Positions 55,437-62,662 of a stretch of DNA of 62,662 nt are shown piece after piece. Source of the DNA: a virus. Numbering within the stretch: the stretch's first letter is position 1; every line of letters begins with the position of its first letter. Below the pieces are notes generated by a model. It was not told the origin of the DNA. It did no database searches and saw nothing but the letters and a program-made list of their open reading frames with translations. The translations under genes and the position numbers were made by a program. Where the stretch lies: positions 1-62,662 of IMG/VR virus record IMGVR_UViG_3300032322_000475; one strand, 5' to 3'.

Positions 55437-56902
55437 GTGAGTTGATAGGCAAGTTGCCTGCGGCGGAGCAGGAGAAACTGCTGGAGCAGGTGGGGCAGTA
55501 TCGAGATGCGCTCGTGCGGGAGAAGGCGCAGCAGTCGTTCATGGCATTTGTGAAAGAGATGTGGCCGGGGTTTATACATGGCCGACATCATGCGTTGATG
55601 GCTAAGAAGTTTGAAGAGATCGCGCAGGGGAAGTTGAAGCGGCTGATCATCAACATGCCGCCGCGACATACGAAAAGTGAGTTTGCCTCTTACCTGTTGC
55701 CTGCGTGGTTCTTGGGTAAGAACCCACAGAAGAAGGTCATCCAGACGTCGAACACGGCCGAACTGGCGGTGGGGTTTGGTCGGAAGGTCAGGAACCTGGT
55801 GGATAGCGAGCAGTACGGGAAAATCTTCCCGAATGTTGGACTGCGAGTGGATTCGAAAGCGGCTGGCCGGTGGGCGACGAGCCACGGCGGGGACTACTTT
55901 GCAATTGGTGTCGGCGGTACCGTCACTGGTAAGGGCGCGGATCTACTGATTATTGATGACCCGCACTCGGAACAAGAGGCGAGACTAGCGCAAGGCGATC
56001 CGACGGTCTTTGATTCTGTGTATGAATGGTACACGTCAGGTCCACGGCAACGTTTACAGCCGGGCGGGGCGATTATTGTGGTGATGACGCGCTGGTCAGA
56101 CAAGGATTTGACCGGGCGAGTGCTGAAATCTGACTCAACAGAGTGGGAAGTGATTGAGTTACCGGCCATTTTGCCGTCGGGAAATAGCCTCTGGCCTGAG
56201 TTCTGGTCGCTAGACGAGCTGTTGGCGCTGAAAGAAGAGCTTCCTGTCTACAAATGGAACGCTCAGTACCAGCAAAAGCCCACGGGTGAAGAGGGTGCGC
56301 TGGTAAAAAGGGACTGGTGGCAGCTATACGAAGGGGATAGAGCGCCGCCGTGCGAGTTCATCATCCAAAGTTGGGACACTGCGTACACAAAAAACCAGCG
56401 GAGTGACTATTCTGCGTGTACGACATGGGGCGTCTTTCACAAAGACGAGGATGAAAACGATGTGAACATCATTTTGCTGGACGCTTGGAAGGGAAAGGTG
56501 GAGTTTCCTGACTTAAAAGCGAAGGCAAAGGAGCTGTATGACGAGTGGGAGCCGGATTCCTGCATTATTGAAGCAAAAGCGGCGGGGGCACCGCTGATAT
56601 TTGAGCTAAGACGGATGGGTGTGATGGTTTCTGACTTCACGCCGACCCGTGGCAACGATAAGTTCGTGCGTTTGAACAGCGTTACAGACCTATTTTCTTC
56701 CGGTAAAGTGTGGGCACCAGATACCCGGTGGGCGTCGGAGGTGATCGAGGAGTTTGCGAGGTTCCCGAACGCCGAACACGATGACTTAGTGGACTCCGGG
56801 GTACAGGCATTGATGAGATTTCGACAGGGCGGCTTCCTGCGTCTGGGTTCGGACGAGGAAGATGAGCCTATGGGCTTGCAGCGCAAGCGGGTTTACTACT
56901 AA
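55427..56902 (+). CDS. terL: terminase large subunit
   Basis: GTG 55427 gives 491 residues. ATPase: MPPRHTKSE (Walker A-like, res 77-85), LLIIDDPHSE (Walker B, 173-182), MTRWSDKD (coupling motif, 220-227). Nuclease: SWDTAY (Asp317), IIEAKAAG (Glu382) and HDDLVD (451-456). It cuts concatemers and pumps DNA through the portal. The PPRHTKS form and WSDKD block are like terminases of headful or direct-repeat podo- and siphoviruses, so the end type cannot be told from motifs alone. Confidence 0.92.
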   Translation: MDLSELIGKLPAAEQEKLLEQVGQYRDALVREKAQQSFMAFVKEMWPGFIHGRHHALMAKKFEEIAQGKLKRLIINMPPRHTKSEFASYLLPAWFLGKNPQKKVIQTSNTAELAVGFGRKVRNLVDSEQYGKIFPNVGLRVDSKAAGRWATSHGGDYFAIGVGGTVTGKGADLLIIDDPHSEQEARLAQGDPTVFDSVYEWYTSGPRQRLQPGGAIIVVMTRWSDKDLTGRVLKSDSTEWEVIELPAILPSGNSLWPEFWSLDELLALKEELPVYKWNAQYQQKPTGEEGALVKRDWWQLYEGDRAPPCEFIIQSWDTAYTKNQRSDYSACTTWGVFHKDEDENDVNIILLDAWKGKVEFPDLKAKAKELYDEWEPDSCIIEAKAAGAPLIFELRRMGVMVSDFTPTRGNDKFVRLNSVTDLFSSGKVWAPDTRWASEVIEEFARFPNAEHDDLVDSGVQALMRFRQGGFLRLGSDEEDEPMGLQRKRVYY

Positions 56903-56904
56903 AC

Positions 56905-57450
56905 ATGACGAACATTTTGGTCATGAAGCAATTGCCGCCGGAAGTAGTCGATCTGGCGAACCAAGAATTGGATTTGCTTGATGTATATGACGGCGAAGTA
57001 TTCAGAGAAGGCAAGCCGGTAGCCAATTACAAGTACCGCAACAGCAGTTTGCGCTGGGCTGAGTATGGGCATTGGTTTAGCGGGGTGTTGTACCAGTTTG
57101 GCGTGATTGCCAACGAAAACTGGGGCTTTAATATTGACGGGCACCAAGCGATGCAGGTGGCGGATTACACGAAGGGGCAGCATTTTGACTGGCATCCCGA
57201 CCTGATTCCGTTTTCAGGGCCGACAGACAGAAAAGTAAGCGTGGTGTGTTTGATGAGCGACCCGGCTGACTATGAAGGCGGGGAGTTCAAGATACGAGAT
57301 TATCGGGAAGAGACGCAGGTACACGCAGTGCCACTACAAAAGGGAACGGTTATAGCTTTCCCGTCCGCGGTGTGGCATACGGTAACCCCTGTAGTTAGCG
57401 GCGTTCGACGCTCAACAACTTTGTGGCTAACAGGCCCATGTTTTAGATAG
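56905..57450 (+). CDS. 2OG-Fe(II) oxygenase (PKHD-type hydroxylase-like)
   Basis: A 181-residue protein. YTKGQHFDWHPD (His97, Asp99), EGGEFKI, and VWHTVTPVVSGVRRSTTLWL with His158 and Arg168 give the full H-x-D...H plus 2-oxoglutarate Arg set of prolyl-4-hydroxylase-like enzymes. Such genes are common in marine phages. Lying between large terminase and portal is unusual; it might hydroxylate a head protein or act on DNA or tRNA. Substrate unknown. Confidence 0.8.
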   Translation: MTNILVMKQLPPEVVDLANQELDLLDVYDGEVFREGKPVANYKYRNSSLRWAEYGHWFSGVLYQFGVIANENWGFNIDGHQAMQVADYTKGQHFDWHPDLIPFSGPTDRKVSVVCLMSDPADYEGGEFKIRDYREETQVHAVPLQKGTVIAFPSAVWHTVTPVVSGVRRSTTLWLTGPCFR

Positions 57451-57458
57451 GAAAGACC

Positions 57459-59924
57459 ATGGCTATTGATAAAGCAGTTAACCGCGCACCGCTAGGCTTG
57501 AGCGATATGGATCTACTCGACACAGGCGAACCTGCGGTAGAGATTGAGATCGAAGATCCAGAGTCGGTGTCTATCGGCATCGGCGGCATAGAGCTTGAGA
57601 TTGAGTCAGAAAAGATGGATGACGAGTTCAGCGCTAACTTGGCTGAAGAGATGGTGGAGTCAGAGCTGCAAAGTCTAGCTGGCGATCTGCTGGGCGACTT
57701 CCAGGATGATATCGACGCCAGAAAAGACTGGATGAAGACGTATGTAGACGGTCTCGAGCTGCTCGGCATGAAGATCGAAGAGCGATCAGAGCCGTGGGAA
57801 GGTGCTTGCGGCGTGTACCACCCGCTGCTGTCAGAAGCGCTGGTGAAGTTCCAAGCCGAGACGATCATGGAAACGTTTCCGGCCAGCGGCCCTGTCAAGA
57901 CCAAGATCATCGGGAAAGAAACGCCGGAGAAGCGGGACTCTGCCGAGCGCGTTCGGGACGATATGAACTACCAGTTGACGGAAGTCATGACCGAATACCG
58001 GCCTGAACATGAGCGCATGTTATGGGGTTTGGGTCTAGCAGGTAATGCGTTCAAGAAGGTGTACTACGACCCATCGCTTGCTCGGCAGGTATCGGTATTC
58101 GTACCGGCTGAAGATGTGGTGGTGCCCTACGGCGCAAGCAATCTGGAGTCATCCCCGCGTGTGACGCATGTCATGCGCAAGACTAAGAATGATCTGCGTC
58201 GGCTGATGGTGGCTGGCTTCTACCGTGATATCGACCTGCCCGAGCCAGAGAATGCGCTGGACGATATTGAGAAAGAGATTGCGGAGAAGATGGGATTCCG
58301 CGCTACCACGGATGATCGGTACAAGATTCTTGAAATGCAGGTGTATTTGGATCTGCCGGGGTACGAGGATGAGGACGAAGATGGCGAGAAGACGGGGATC
58401 GGACTGCCATACATTGTAACTATCGAAAAAACTTCGCAAGAGGTTTTAGCTATTAGGCGCAACTGGCGGCCAGACGACGACACGTACCAGAAGAGGAATC
58501 ACTTTGTTCACTACCCGTATATACCCGGCTTTGGATTCTATGCCTTCGGCCTTATTCACCTTATCGGCGCTTTTGCTAAGTCTGGTACTTCTATTATTAG
58601 GCAGCTTGTTGATGCTGGGACTTTATCGAACCTTCCGGGCGGTCTTAAGACTAAGGGAATGCGGGTCAAAGGAGATGACACTCCAATTGCACCCGGCGAG
58701 TTCCGAGATGTGGACGTCGCCGCCGGTACGATCCGGGACAACATCCTCCCACTTCCGTATAAAGAGCCGAGCCAAGTTCTTCTTGGATTGATGAATCAGA
58801 TCGTTGAGGAAGGTCGCCGATTTGCTGCGGCGGCAGACCTCAAGATCGCAGACATGTCGGCCAACTCTCCGGTCGGCACGACGCTGGCTATTCTGGAGCG
58901 CACGCTCAAGGTCATGTCGGCAGTGCAGGCGCGTATCCACTACGCGATGAAGCAGGAGCTAAAGCTGCTGAAAGACATCATCCGCGACTACACGCCGGAC
59001 GAGTACGACTATACGCCGGTGGAGGGTACGCCGCGTGCCAAGAAGTCGGACTACGACGACATAGATGTGATCCCGGTGTCCGATCCAAACTCGGCCACGA
59101 TGGCACAGAAGGTTGTGCAGTACCAGGCTGTGATGCAGATGGCGCAGGCCAACCCGCAGATCTACGACATGGTGGAGCTGAACCGGCAGATGCTGGAAGT
59201 GCTGGGCATTAAGAATGTGGGCAAGCTGGTGCCGAGCGCGGAGGATCAGAAGCCGCGGGATCCGGTGACGGAGAACATGAATGTGTTGAACGGCAAGCCG
59301 GTCAAGGCGTTTATCTATCAGGATCACGAAGCACATATTGCTGTCCACCGTGCGGCTATGCAGGATCCAAAGATTGCCGCGTTAGTCGGTCAGAACCCGA
59401 AAGCGCAGATGATCATGGCGGCTGCGATGGCGCATATCAACGAGCATGTGGCCTTCCAGTACCGGATTGAGATTGAAAAGCAGTTGGGTGTACCGCTGCC
59501 GGATATGGAAAAGCAGTTGCCGGAAGAAGTGGAAGTCGAGGTTTCTCGCATGATGGCTGCGGCGGCAAGCAAGTTGTTGCAGAAGGATCAGGCAGAAGTT
59601 GCTCAACAGCAGGCGCAGGCAGCGGCACAAGACCCGCTGGTGCAAATGCAGCAGCAGGAGTTGCAGCTCAAAGCGGCAGAAGTCGAGATCAAGCGTCAAA
59701 AGCTTGCTATCGAAGCGGCTGCCAAAGAAGACCAAATGGAAATCGAACGGGCGCGACTCGAAGCGCAGGAGCGGATTGCAGGCGTTCAGGCTGGCGTCAA
59801 AGCGGCAGCAGAGAAGGCAAGGCTCGATGCAGAGATGGAAGCCAAAGGGTTCGACATTGGCAGCAGAATTGCCAAAGACAGGTTAGAGCTACAGAAACCG
59901 CAGTCACCCAAGAAGAAGGGTTAA
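57459..59924 (+). CDS. portal protein (P22-like)
   Basis: An 821-residue protein. RKDWMKTYVDGLELLGMKIE, WEGACGVYHPLLSEALVKFQ and LWGLGLAGNAFKKVYYDPS are typical of P22-type portals. GFGFYAFGLIHLIGAF and NSPVGTTLAILERTLKVMSA form the core helices. From ~690 on there is a long coiled coil (QQQAQAAAQDPLVQMQQQEL...) like the P22 barrel. An acidic N-terminus (EIEIEDPESVSIGIGG) precedes. The dodecamer forms the DNA channel. Follows the oxygenase by 8 bases. Confidence 0.88.
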   Translation: MAIDKAVNRAPLGLSDMDLLDTGEPAVEIEIEDPESVSIGIGGIELEIESEKMDDEFSANLAEEMVESELQSLAGDLLGDFQDDIDARKDWMKTYVDGLELLGMKIEERSEPWEGACGVYHPLLSEALVKFQAETIMETFPASGPVKTKIIGKETPEKRDSAERVRDDMNYQLTEVMTEYRPEHERMLWGLGLAGNAFKKVYYDPSLARQVSVFVPAEDVVVPYGASNLESSPRVTHVMRKTKNDLRRLMVAGFYRDIDLPEPENALDDIEKEIAEKMGFRATTDDRYKILEMQVYLDLPGYEDEDEDGEKTGIGLPYIVTIEKTSQEVLAIRRNWRPDDDTYQKRNHFVHYPYIPGFGFYAFGLIHLIGAFAKSGTSIIRQLVDAGTLSNLPGGLKTKGMRVKGDDTPIAPGEFRDVDVAAGTIRDNILPLPYKEPSQVLLGLMNQIVEEGRRFAAAADLKIADMSANSPVGTTLAILERTLKVMSAVQARIHYAMKQELKLLKDIIRDYTPDEYDYTPVEGTPRAKKSDYDDIDVIPVSDPNSATMAQKVVQYQAVMQMAQANPQIYDMVELNRQMLEVLGIKNVGKLVPSAEDQKPRDPVTENMNVLNGKPVKAFIYQDHEAHIAVHRAAMQDPKIAALVGQNPKAQMIMAAAMAHINEHVAFQYRIEIEKQLGVPLPDMEKQLPEEVEVEVSRMMAAAASKLLQKDQAEVAQQQAQAAAQDPLVQMQQQELQLKAAEVEIKRQKLAIEAAAKEDQMEIERARLEAQERIAGVQAGVKAAAEKARLDAEMEAKGFDIGSRIAKDRLELQKPQSPKKKG

Positions 59925-59927
59925 CAC

Positions 59928-60119
59928 ATGGAAAAAGCGTTTGAAATTATTCTCAAACAGGTACGTGACAAGCGCGAACAGATAGTAGAAGCGGTGGCTA
60001 ACAACGCGGCCAAAGACTTCGCGGACTATCAAAAACTTTGCGGCGAGATCCGAGGTCTATCGCTAGCGGAGGGTTTTATCTTGGACCTTGCAAAAAAAAT
60101 GGAGTATTCGGATGAGTGA
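59928..60119 (+). CDS. 63-residue helical protein between portal and co-chaperonin
   Basis: Product MEKAFEIILKQVRDKREQIV, then KDFADYQKLCGEIRGLSLAE, fully helical. Similar small proteins follow portal genes in marine phages. Its stop overlaps the GroES-like start by 8 bases. Probably a head assembly helper; unknown. Confidence 0.55.
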   Translation: MEKAFEIILKQVRDKREQIVEAVANNAAKDFADYQKLCGEIRGLSLAEGFILDLAKKMEYSDE

Positions 60120-60513
60120 ACTATTAATCGCCAGTCAAGATGGCGAGACTTCAACGCTGCCAGAAACAGCCGAGGAGAAAGCAAAGCAACTGCCGGAGCC
60201 AACTGGGTATCACATCCTAGTAGCGCTTCCGCCTGCCGAGGAAAAGTTTGACAGTGGCCTCGTTAAAGCAGACCAAACCATGTACGAGGAAAAGGTACTG
60301 GCAACTGTCTTTTTCGTTCTGAAGATGGGACCAGACTGCTACAAGGATGAAAAACGGTTTCCCAACGGCCCATGGTGCAAGGAAGGGGATTTCATTCTCG
60401 CCCGTCCGAACACCGGCACCCGACTAAAAATTCACGGTCAAGAGTTCAGGCTCATCAATGACGACGTGGTCGAGGCGGTAGTGCAGGATCCTCGCGGCAT
60501 CAGTCGCGCTTAA
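60112..60513 (+). CDS. GroES-like co-chaperonin
   Basis: ATG 60112 with GGAG upstream gives 133 residues. The core reads GYHILVALPPAEEKFDSGLV (mobile-loop type region), KMGPDCYKDEKRFPNG, CKEGDFILARPNTGTRLKI and EFRLINDDVVEAVV, the beta-barrel pattern of GroES/Cpn10 (VxVLxxG, GD.V......G). Phage co-chaperonins such as T4 gp31 retarget host GroEL to fold the capsid protein. It lies in the head operon five genes before the capsid gene, fitting that role. Confidence 0.75.
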   Translation: MSELLIASQDGETSTLPETAEEKAKQLPEPTGYHILVALPPAEEKFDSGLVKADQTMYEEKVLATVFFVLKMGPDCYKDEKRFPNGPWCKEGDFILARPNTGTRLKIHGQEFRLINDDVVEAVVQDPRGISRA

Positions 60514-60527
60514 CAAAGGAGAAACAA

Positions 60528-61475
60528 ATGGCAGAACAAGATCGTGAAGATTTCAAGTTCCCTGATGAGCAAGAGGACAAAAAAGCCGAGGCTCAGTCGG
60601 AGGAATTTGAGTTCGAGATAGAGGACGATACCCCGCCGGAGGATCGAGGCCGTGAGCCGATGCCGAAGGAGATCGTCCAGGAGCTAGACAGCGACGAGTT
60701 GGAAGAGTATTCCGAAAACGTCAAGCTGCGCCTGAAGCAGATGAAGAAGGTGTGGCACGACGAGCGCCGGGAAAAAGAAACCGCGTTGCGTGAACAGCAA
60801 CAGGCTCTGGCTTACGCCCAGCGTTTGATGGAAGAAAACAACGCGCTCAAAGGCCGGTTGAACCAAGGCGAGCAAGTCTTTGTTGAGACGGTCAAGAATG
60901 CGGCAGAGCTGGAGCTGGATGCGGCCAAGAAGGCTTACAAAGAAGCCTACGACTTGGGCGATGCTGACCAGTTGATTGAGGCGCAGACCCGATTGAATCA
61001 GGCGCAGTTCAAGTTGCAGCGGGCAAATGAGTTCGTGCCCACTAGACATGAGCCGCAAACTGCGGTACAACCCGCACAAAATCCAGTCCCCCGTCCTGAC
61101 CAAAGAGCCGTTGAGTGGCAAGAGCGCAACGAATGGTTTGGTAAGGACGAGGAAATGACCAGCTTGGCTCTGGGCTTGCATCAGAAGTTGGTCGGTCAGT
61201 ATGGGACGTCATATCCGTCTACTGACGAGTACTGGAAAAAGGTTGACGACACGATGCGTCGTCGATTCCCAGAGTATTTTGCAGATCGGGACGAAGCCCC
61301 TGCGCAGGAGACAAAACCCCAGCGCGAGAAACCCGCCCCTGTAGTGGCTCCTGCAACGCGCAGCACTGGCTCCAAAAAAGTCAAAGTAGCGCAGTCGGCA
61401 GTCAACACAGCCAAACGACTGGGTGTGCCGTTGGAGAAATACGTACAGGAAATGATGAAACTGGAGGGTAGATAA
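60528..61475 (+). CDS. capsid scaffolding protein
   Basis: A 315-residue protein, strongly acidic N-terminus (EFEFEIEDDTPPEDRGREP), long coiled coil (res ~60-170, KQMKKVWHDERREKETALRE...), Pro-rich linker, and a basic C-terminal end (STGSKKVKVAQSAVN) that would touch the capsid subunits. This is the classical podoviral scaffold layout. Placed between portal and capsid genes. Strong ribosome site AAAGGAGAAA. Confidence 0.75.
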   Translation: MAEQDREDFKFPDEQEDKKAEAQSEEFEFEIEDDTPPEDRGREPMPKEIVQELDSDELEEYSENVKLRLKQMKKVWHDERREKETALREQQQALAYAQRLMEENNALKGRLNQGEQVFVETVKNAAELELDAAKKAYKEAYDLGDADQLIEAQTRLNQAQFKLQRANEFVPTRHEPQTAVQPAQNPVPRPDQRAVEWQERNEWFGKDEEMTSLALGLHQKLVGQYGTSYPSTDEYWKKVDDTMRRRFPEYFADRDEAPAQETKPQREKPAPVVAPATRSTGSKKVKVAQSAVNTAKRLGVPLEKYVQEMMKLEGR

Positions 61476-61925
61476 ATGGCCGAGAACCGTATGCCACGTA
61501 GTACAGAAAACCGTAACCAAACGCAGCGCCCCCAGCAGTGGGCACCGCCGGAGCTTCTGCCAGAACCAGATAAGCAGCCGGGTTACAAATACCGTTGGAT
61601 TCGCGTGACGCTTGGAGGCCAGTCCGACGCTCGCAACATCTCTACCAAAATCAGAGAAGGTTGGGAGCCAGTCAAGGTCGAAGAGCAACCGCAATATTCA
61701 CTGCTAGTCAACGGCGAGGGACGGTGGAAAGACTGTGTCCAAGTCGGCGACGTGATGTTGTGCAAGACGCCAGAGGAGTTGGCCGAGCAGCGTAACCAAC
61801 ATTACCTGCAACAGTCGGAACAGCAAATCAAGGCGGTGGACAACAACCTTATGCGGCAAAATGACCCACGTATGCCGCTCTTCAAGGAGTCGAATTCATC
61901 GACTTCGAGAGGTGGCGGTACTTAA
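61476..61925 (+). CDS. head-associated protein, unknown
   Basis: A 149-residue protein. Basic and polar N-terminus, GYKYRWIRVTLGGQSDARNI and WEPVKVEEQPQY in the middle, then a helical Gln/Asn-rich tail. I recall this family between scaffold and capsid genes in uncultured phages. It starts immediately after the scaffold stop. No enzyme motif. Head minor protein by context. Confidence 0.6.
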   Translation: MAENRMPRSTENRNQTQRPQQWAPPELLPEPDKQPGYKYRWIRVTLGGQSDARNISTKIREGWEPVKVEEQPQYSLLVNGEGRWKDCVQVGDVMLCKTPEELAEQRNQHYLQQSEQQIKAVDNNLMRQNDPRMPLFKESNSSTSRGGGT

Positions 61926-61942
61926 ACTTTTTGGAGTAAACG

Positions 61943-62599
61943 ATGGCATATCCTACTGTATCGAAGCCTTATGGGCTTCAGCCGGTCAATTTGATCGGCG
62001 GGCAGGTGTACGCCGGTTCCACTCGTCTGTTCCGTATCGCGGCTAATTACAACACCAGCATTTACTATGGTGATGTGGTCAAGCTGGCCTCTGACGGTAC
62101 TATCGTCAAAGATACGGGCACAACGACTGCGACTCCGGTTGGCATCTTCTTGGGTTGCACTTATACCAACCCATCAACCAAGCAGAAACTGTACTATCAG
62201 TCGTACACGGCCAGCACTAACGCCGATGACATCCAGGCGTACGTAGTGGATGACCCGGACGTTCTGTTCAAGGTTGCTGCTGTTTCTTCCGGTACTACCG
62301 TGGCTTTCTACAGCTCGGAGCAGATCGGTCTGAACGCAGCGCTGGTGCAGAACAACGGTTCTAACACCACTGGTGATTCGCAAGTTGCAATTCTTGGCAC
62401 TTCGTTTGCCGTTACTGCATCGTTGCCAATCCGCGTTGTTGATATTGTTCCTGATACTTCGAATAGCGCTAACGGCTATTGCGAGTTCATTTGCAAATTC
62501 AACGCACCGTACATTGTTTCCACGTTCACCAATACGTCTAACCTCGTTACCTCGACGGTAACTGGCGGTCATGCGTATCTGAACCCGACTGGTGTTTAA
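61943..62599 (+). CDS. head decoration / capsid-associated protein
   Basis: A 218-residue protein beginning MAYPTVSKPYGLQPVNLIGG then QVYAGSTRLFRIA, a start typical of the decoration-like protein before the capsid gene in uncultured marine and freshwater phages. VGIFLGCTYTNPSTKQKLYY and DDPDVLFKV follow. Beta-rich, with a variable C-terminus. It probably binds the outside of the capsid shell in equal copies. Next gene is the capsid. Confidence 0.65.
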   Translation: MAYPTVSKPYGLQPVNLIGGQVYAGSTRLFRIAANYNTSIYYGDVVKLASDGTIVKDTGTTTATPVGIFLGCTYTNPSTKQKLYYQSYTASTNADDIQAYVVDDPDVLFKVAAVSSGTTVAFYSSEQIGLNAALVQNNGSNTTGDSQVAILGTSFAVTASLPIRVVDIVPDTSNSANGYCEFICKFNAPYIVSTFTNTSNLVTSTVTGGHAYLNPTGV

Positions 62600-62609
62600 G
62601 GAGTAAGAC

Positions 62610-62662
62610 ATGGCTATTTCACGCGCACAACTACTGAAAGAGCTACTGCCTGGCCTGAACGC
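62610..62662 (+). CDS. major capsid protein, N-terminal part (3' truncated by window edge)
   Basis: ATG 62610 preceded by AAGGAGTAAG reads MAISRAQLLKELLPGLNA to the window end. This start is the known N-terminus of the capsid family whose C-terminal part is at 2-688. The missing middle should be around 55-60 residues, judged from related proteins as I remember them. Joining the ends would give one capsid gene of usual length. Confidence 0.8.
   Translation, partial: MAISRAQLLKELLPGLN

Noticed and set aside
1-62662. Integrase, attachment site, tRNA, transposase, reverse transcriptase or diversity-generating element
   Set aside because: Looked for in protein motifs and in intergenic sequence; nothing with the needed signatures was seen, although no covariance search was possible.

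Overview
The window reads as a nearly complete genome of a tailed double-stranded DNA phage (Caudoviricetes). The head-to-tail genes look podovirus-like: a P22-type portal, a gp4-like head completion protein, a stabilisation-type tail protein and very large ejected proteins. The first bases lie inside a major capsid gene and the last 53 bases are the start of a major capsid gene, so this is probably a circular or circularly permuted genome opened inside that gene, with a short piece missing. Small proteins of the type seen in uncultured aquatic phages, an M15 endolysin and a 3-TM holin point to a Gram-negative, probably aquatic host. This host guess is inference. I saw no integrase, tRNA, CRISPR array, insertion sequence or reverse transcriptase.

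Layout. (1) 1-31.8 kb, rightward: capsid end, terminator, new promoter, decoration-like proteins, a run of small Lys/Gly-rich proteins sharing a KKGG / RADG..RGKTRG signature, connector proteins, repetitive and glycine-rich tail fibres, a 2OG oxygenase, holin-like proteins and endolysin, tail tube/stabilisation protein, and four or five probable ejection proteins ending in a 1884-residue polyvalent protein. (2) 31.8-43.5 kb, leftward, from a sigma70-like promoter at about 43.5 kb: first a recombination set (PD-(D/E)XK nuclease, ERF annealing protein, SSB-like protein, HTH regulator, second nuclease, RHH protein), then a glycan cassette (four glycosyltransferases, a CDP-sugar E1-type 3-dehydrase, a ThDP carboligase-like enzyme and a sugar reductase), then zinc-ribbon proteins and a Ref-like HNH nuclease. 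(3) 43.5-44.2 kb: control region with divergent promoters sharing a repeated CTAGATGTAG element, two rightward intrinsic terminators and a candidate small RNA. (4) 44.2-51.2 kb, rightward: small early genes, a fucosyltransferase-like protein, a ParB-like protein, cytosine-5 methylase, SF2 helicase, PAPS-reductase-like protein and a TOPRIM primase-like protein. (5) 51.2-53.9 kb, leftward: nine small accessory genes including a gp88-family protein, most with nearly identical leaders. (6) 53.9-62.7 kb, rightward: repeat-rich region, small terminase, LexA-like winged helix preceded by a perfect 16-bp palindrome, large terminase, 2OG oxygenase, portal, GroES-like co-chaperonin, scaffold, decoration protein and capsid start.

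How it fits together: the two divergent early arms provide recombination/replication and host- or virion-glycan modification. The packaging and head genes run through the genome ends into the tail and ejection genes. The most unusual content is the E1 dehydrase / ThDP enzyme / reductase trio, which matches the order of steps for a yersiniose-like branched 3,6-dideoxyhexose, and the recurring basic glycine tag spread through the virion genes.
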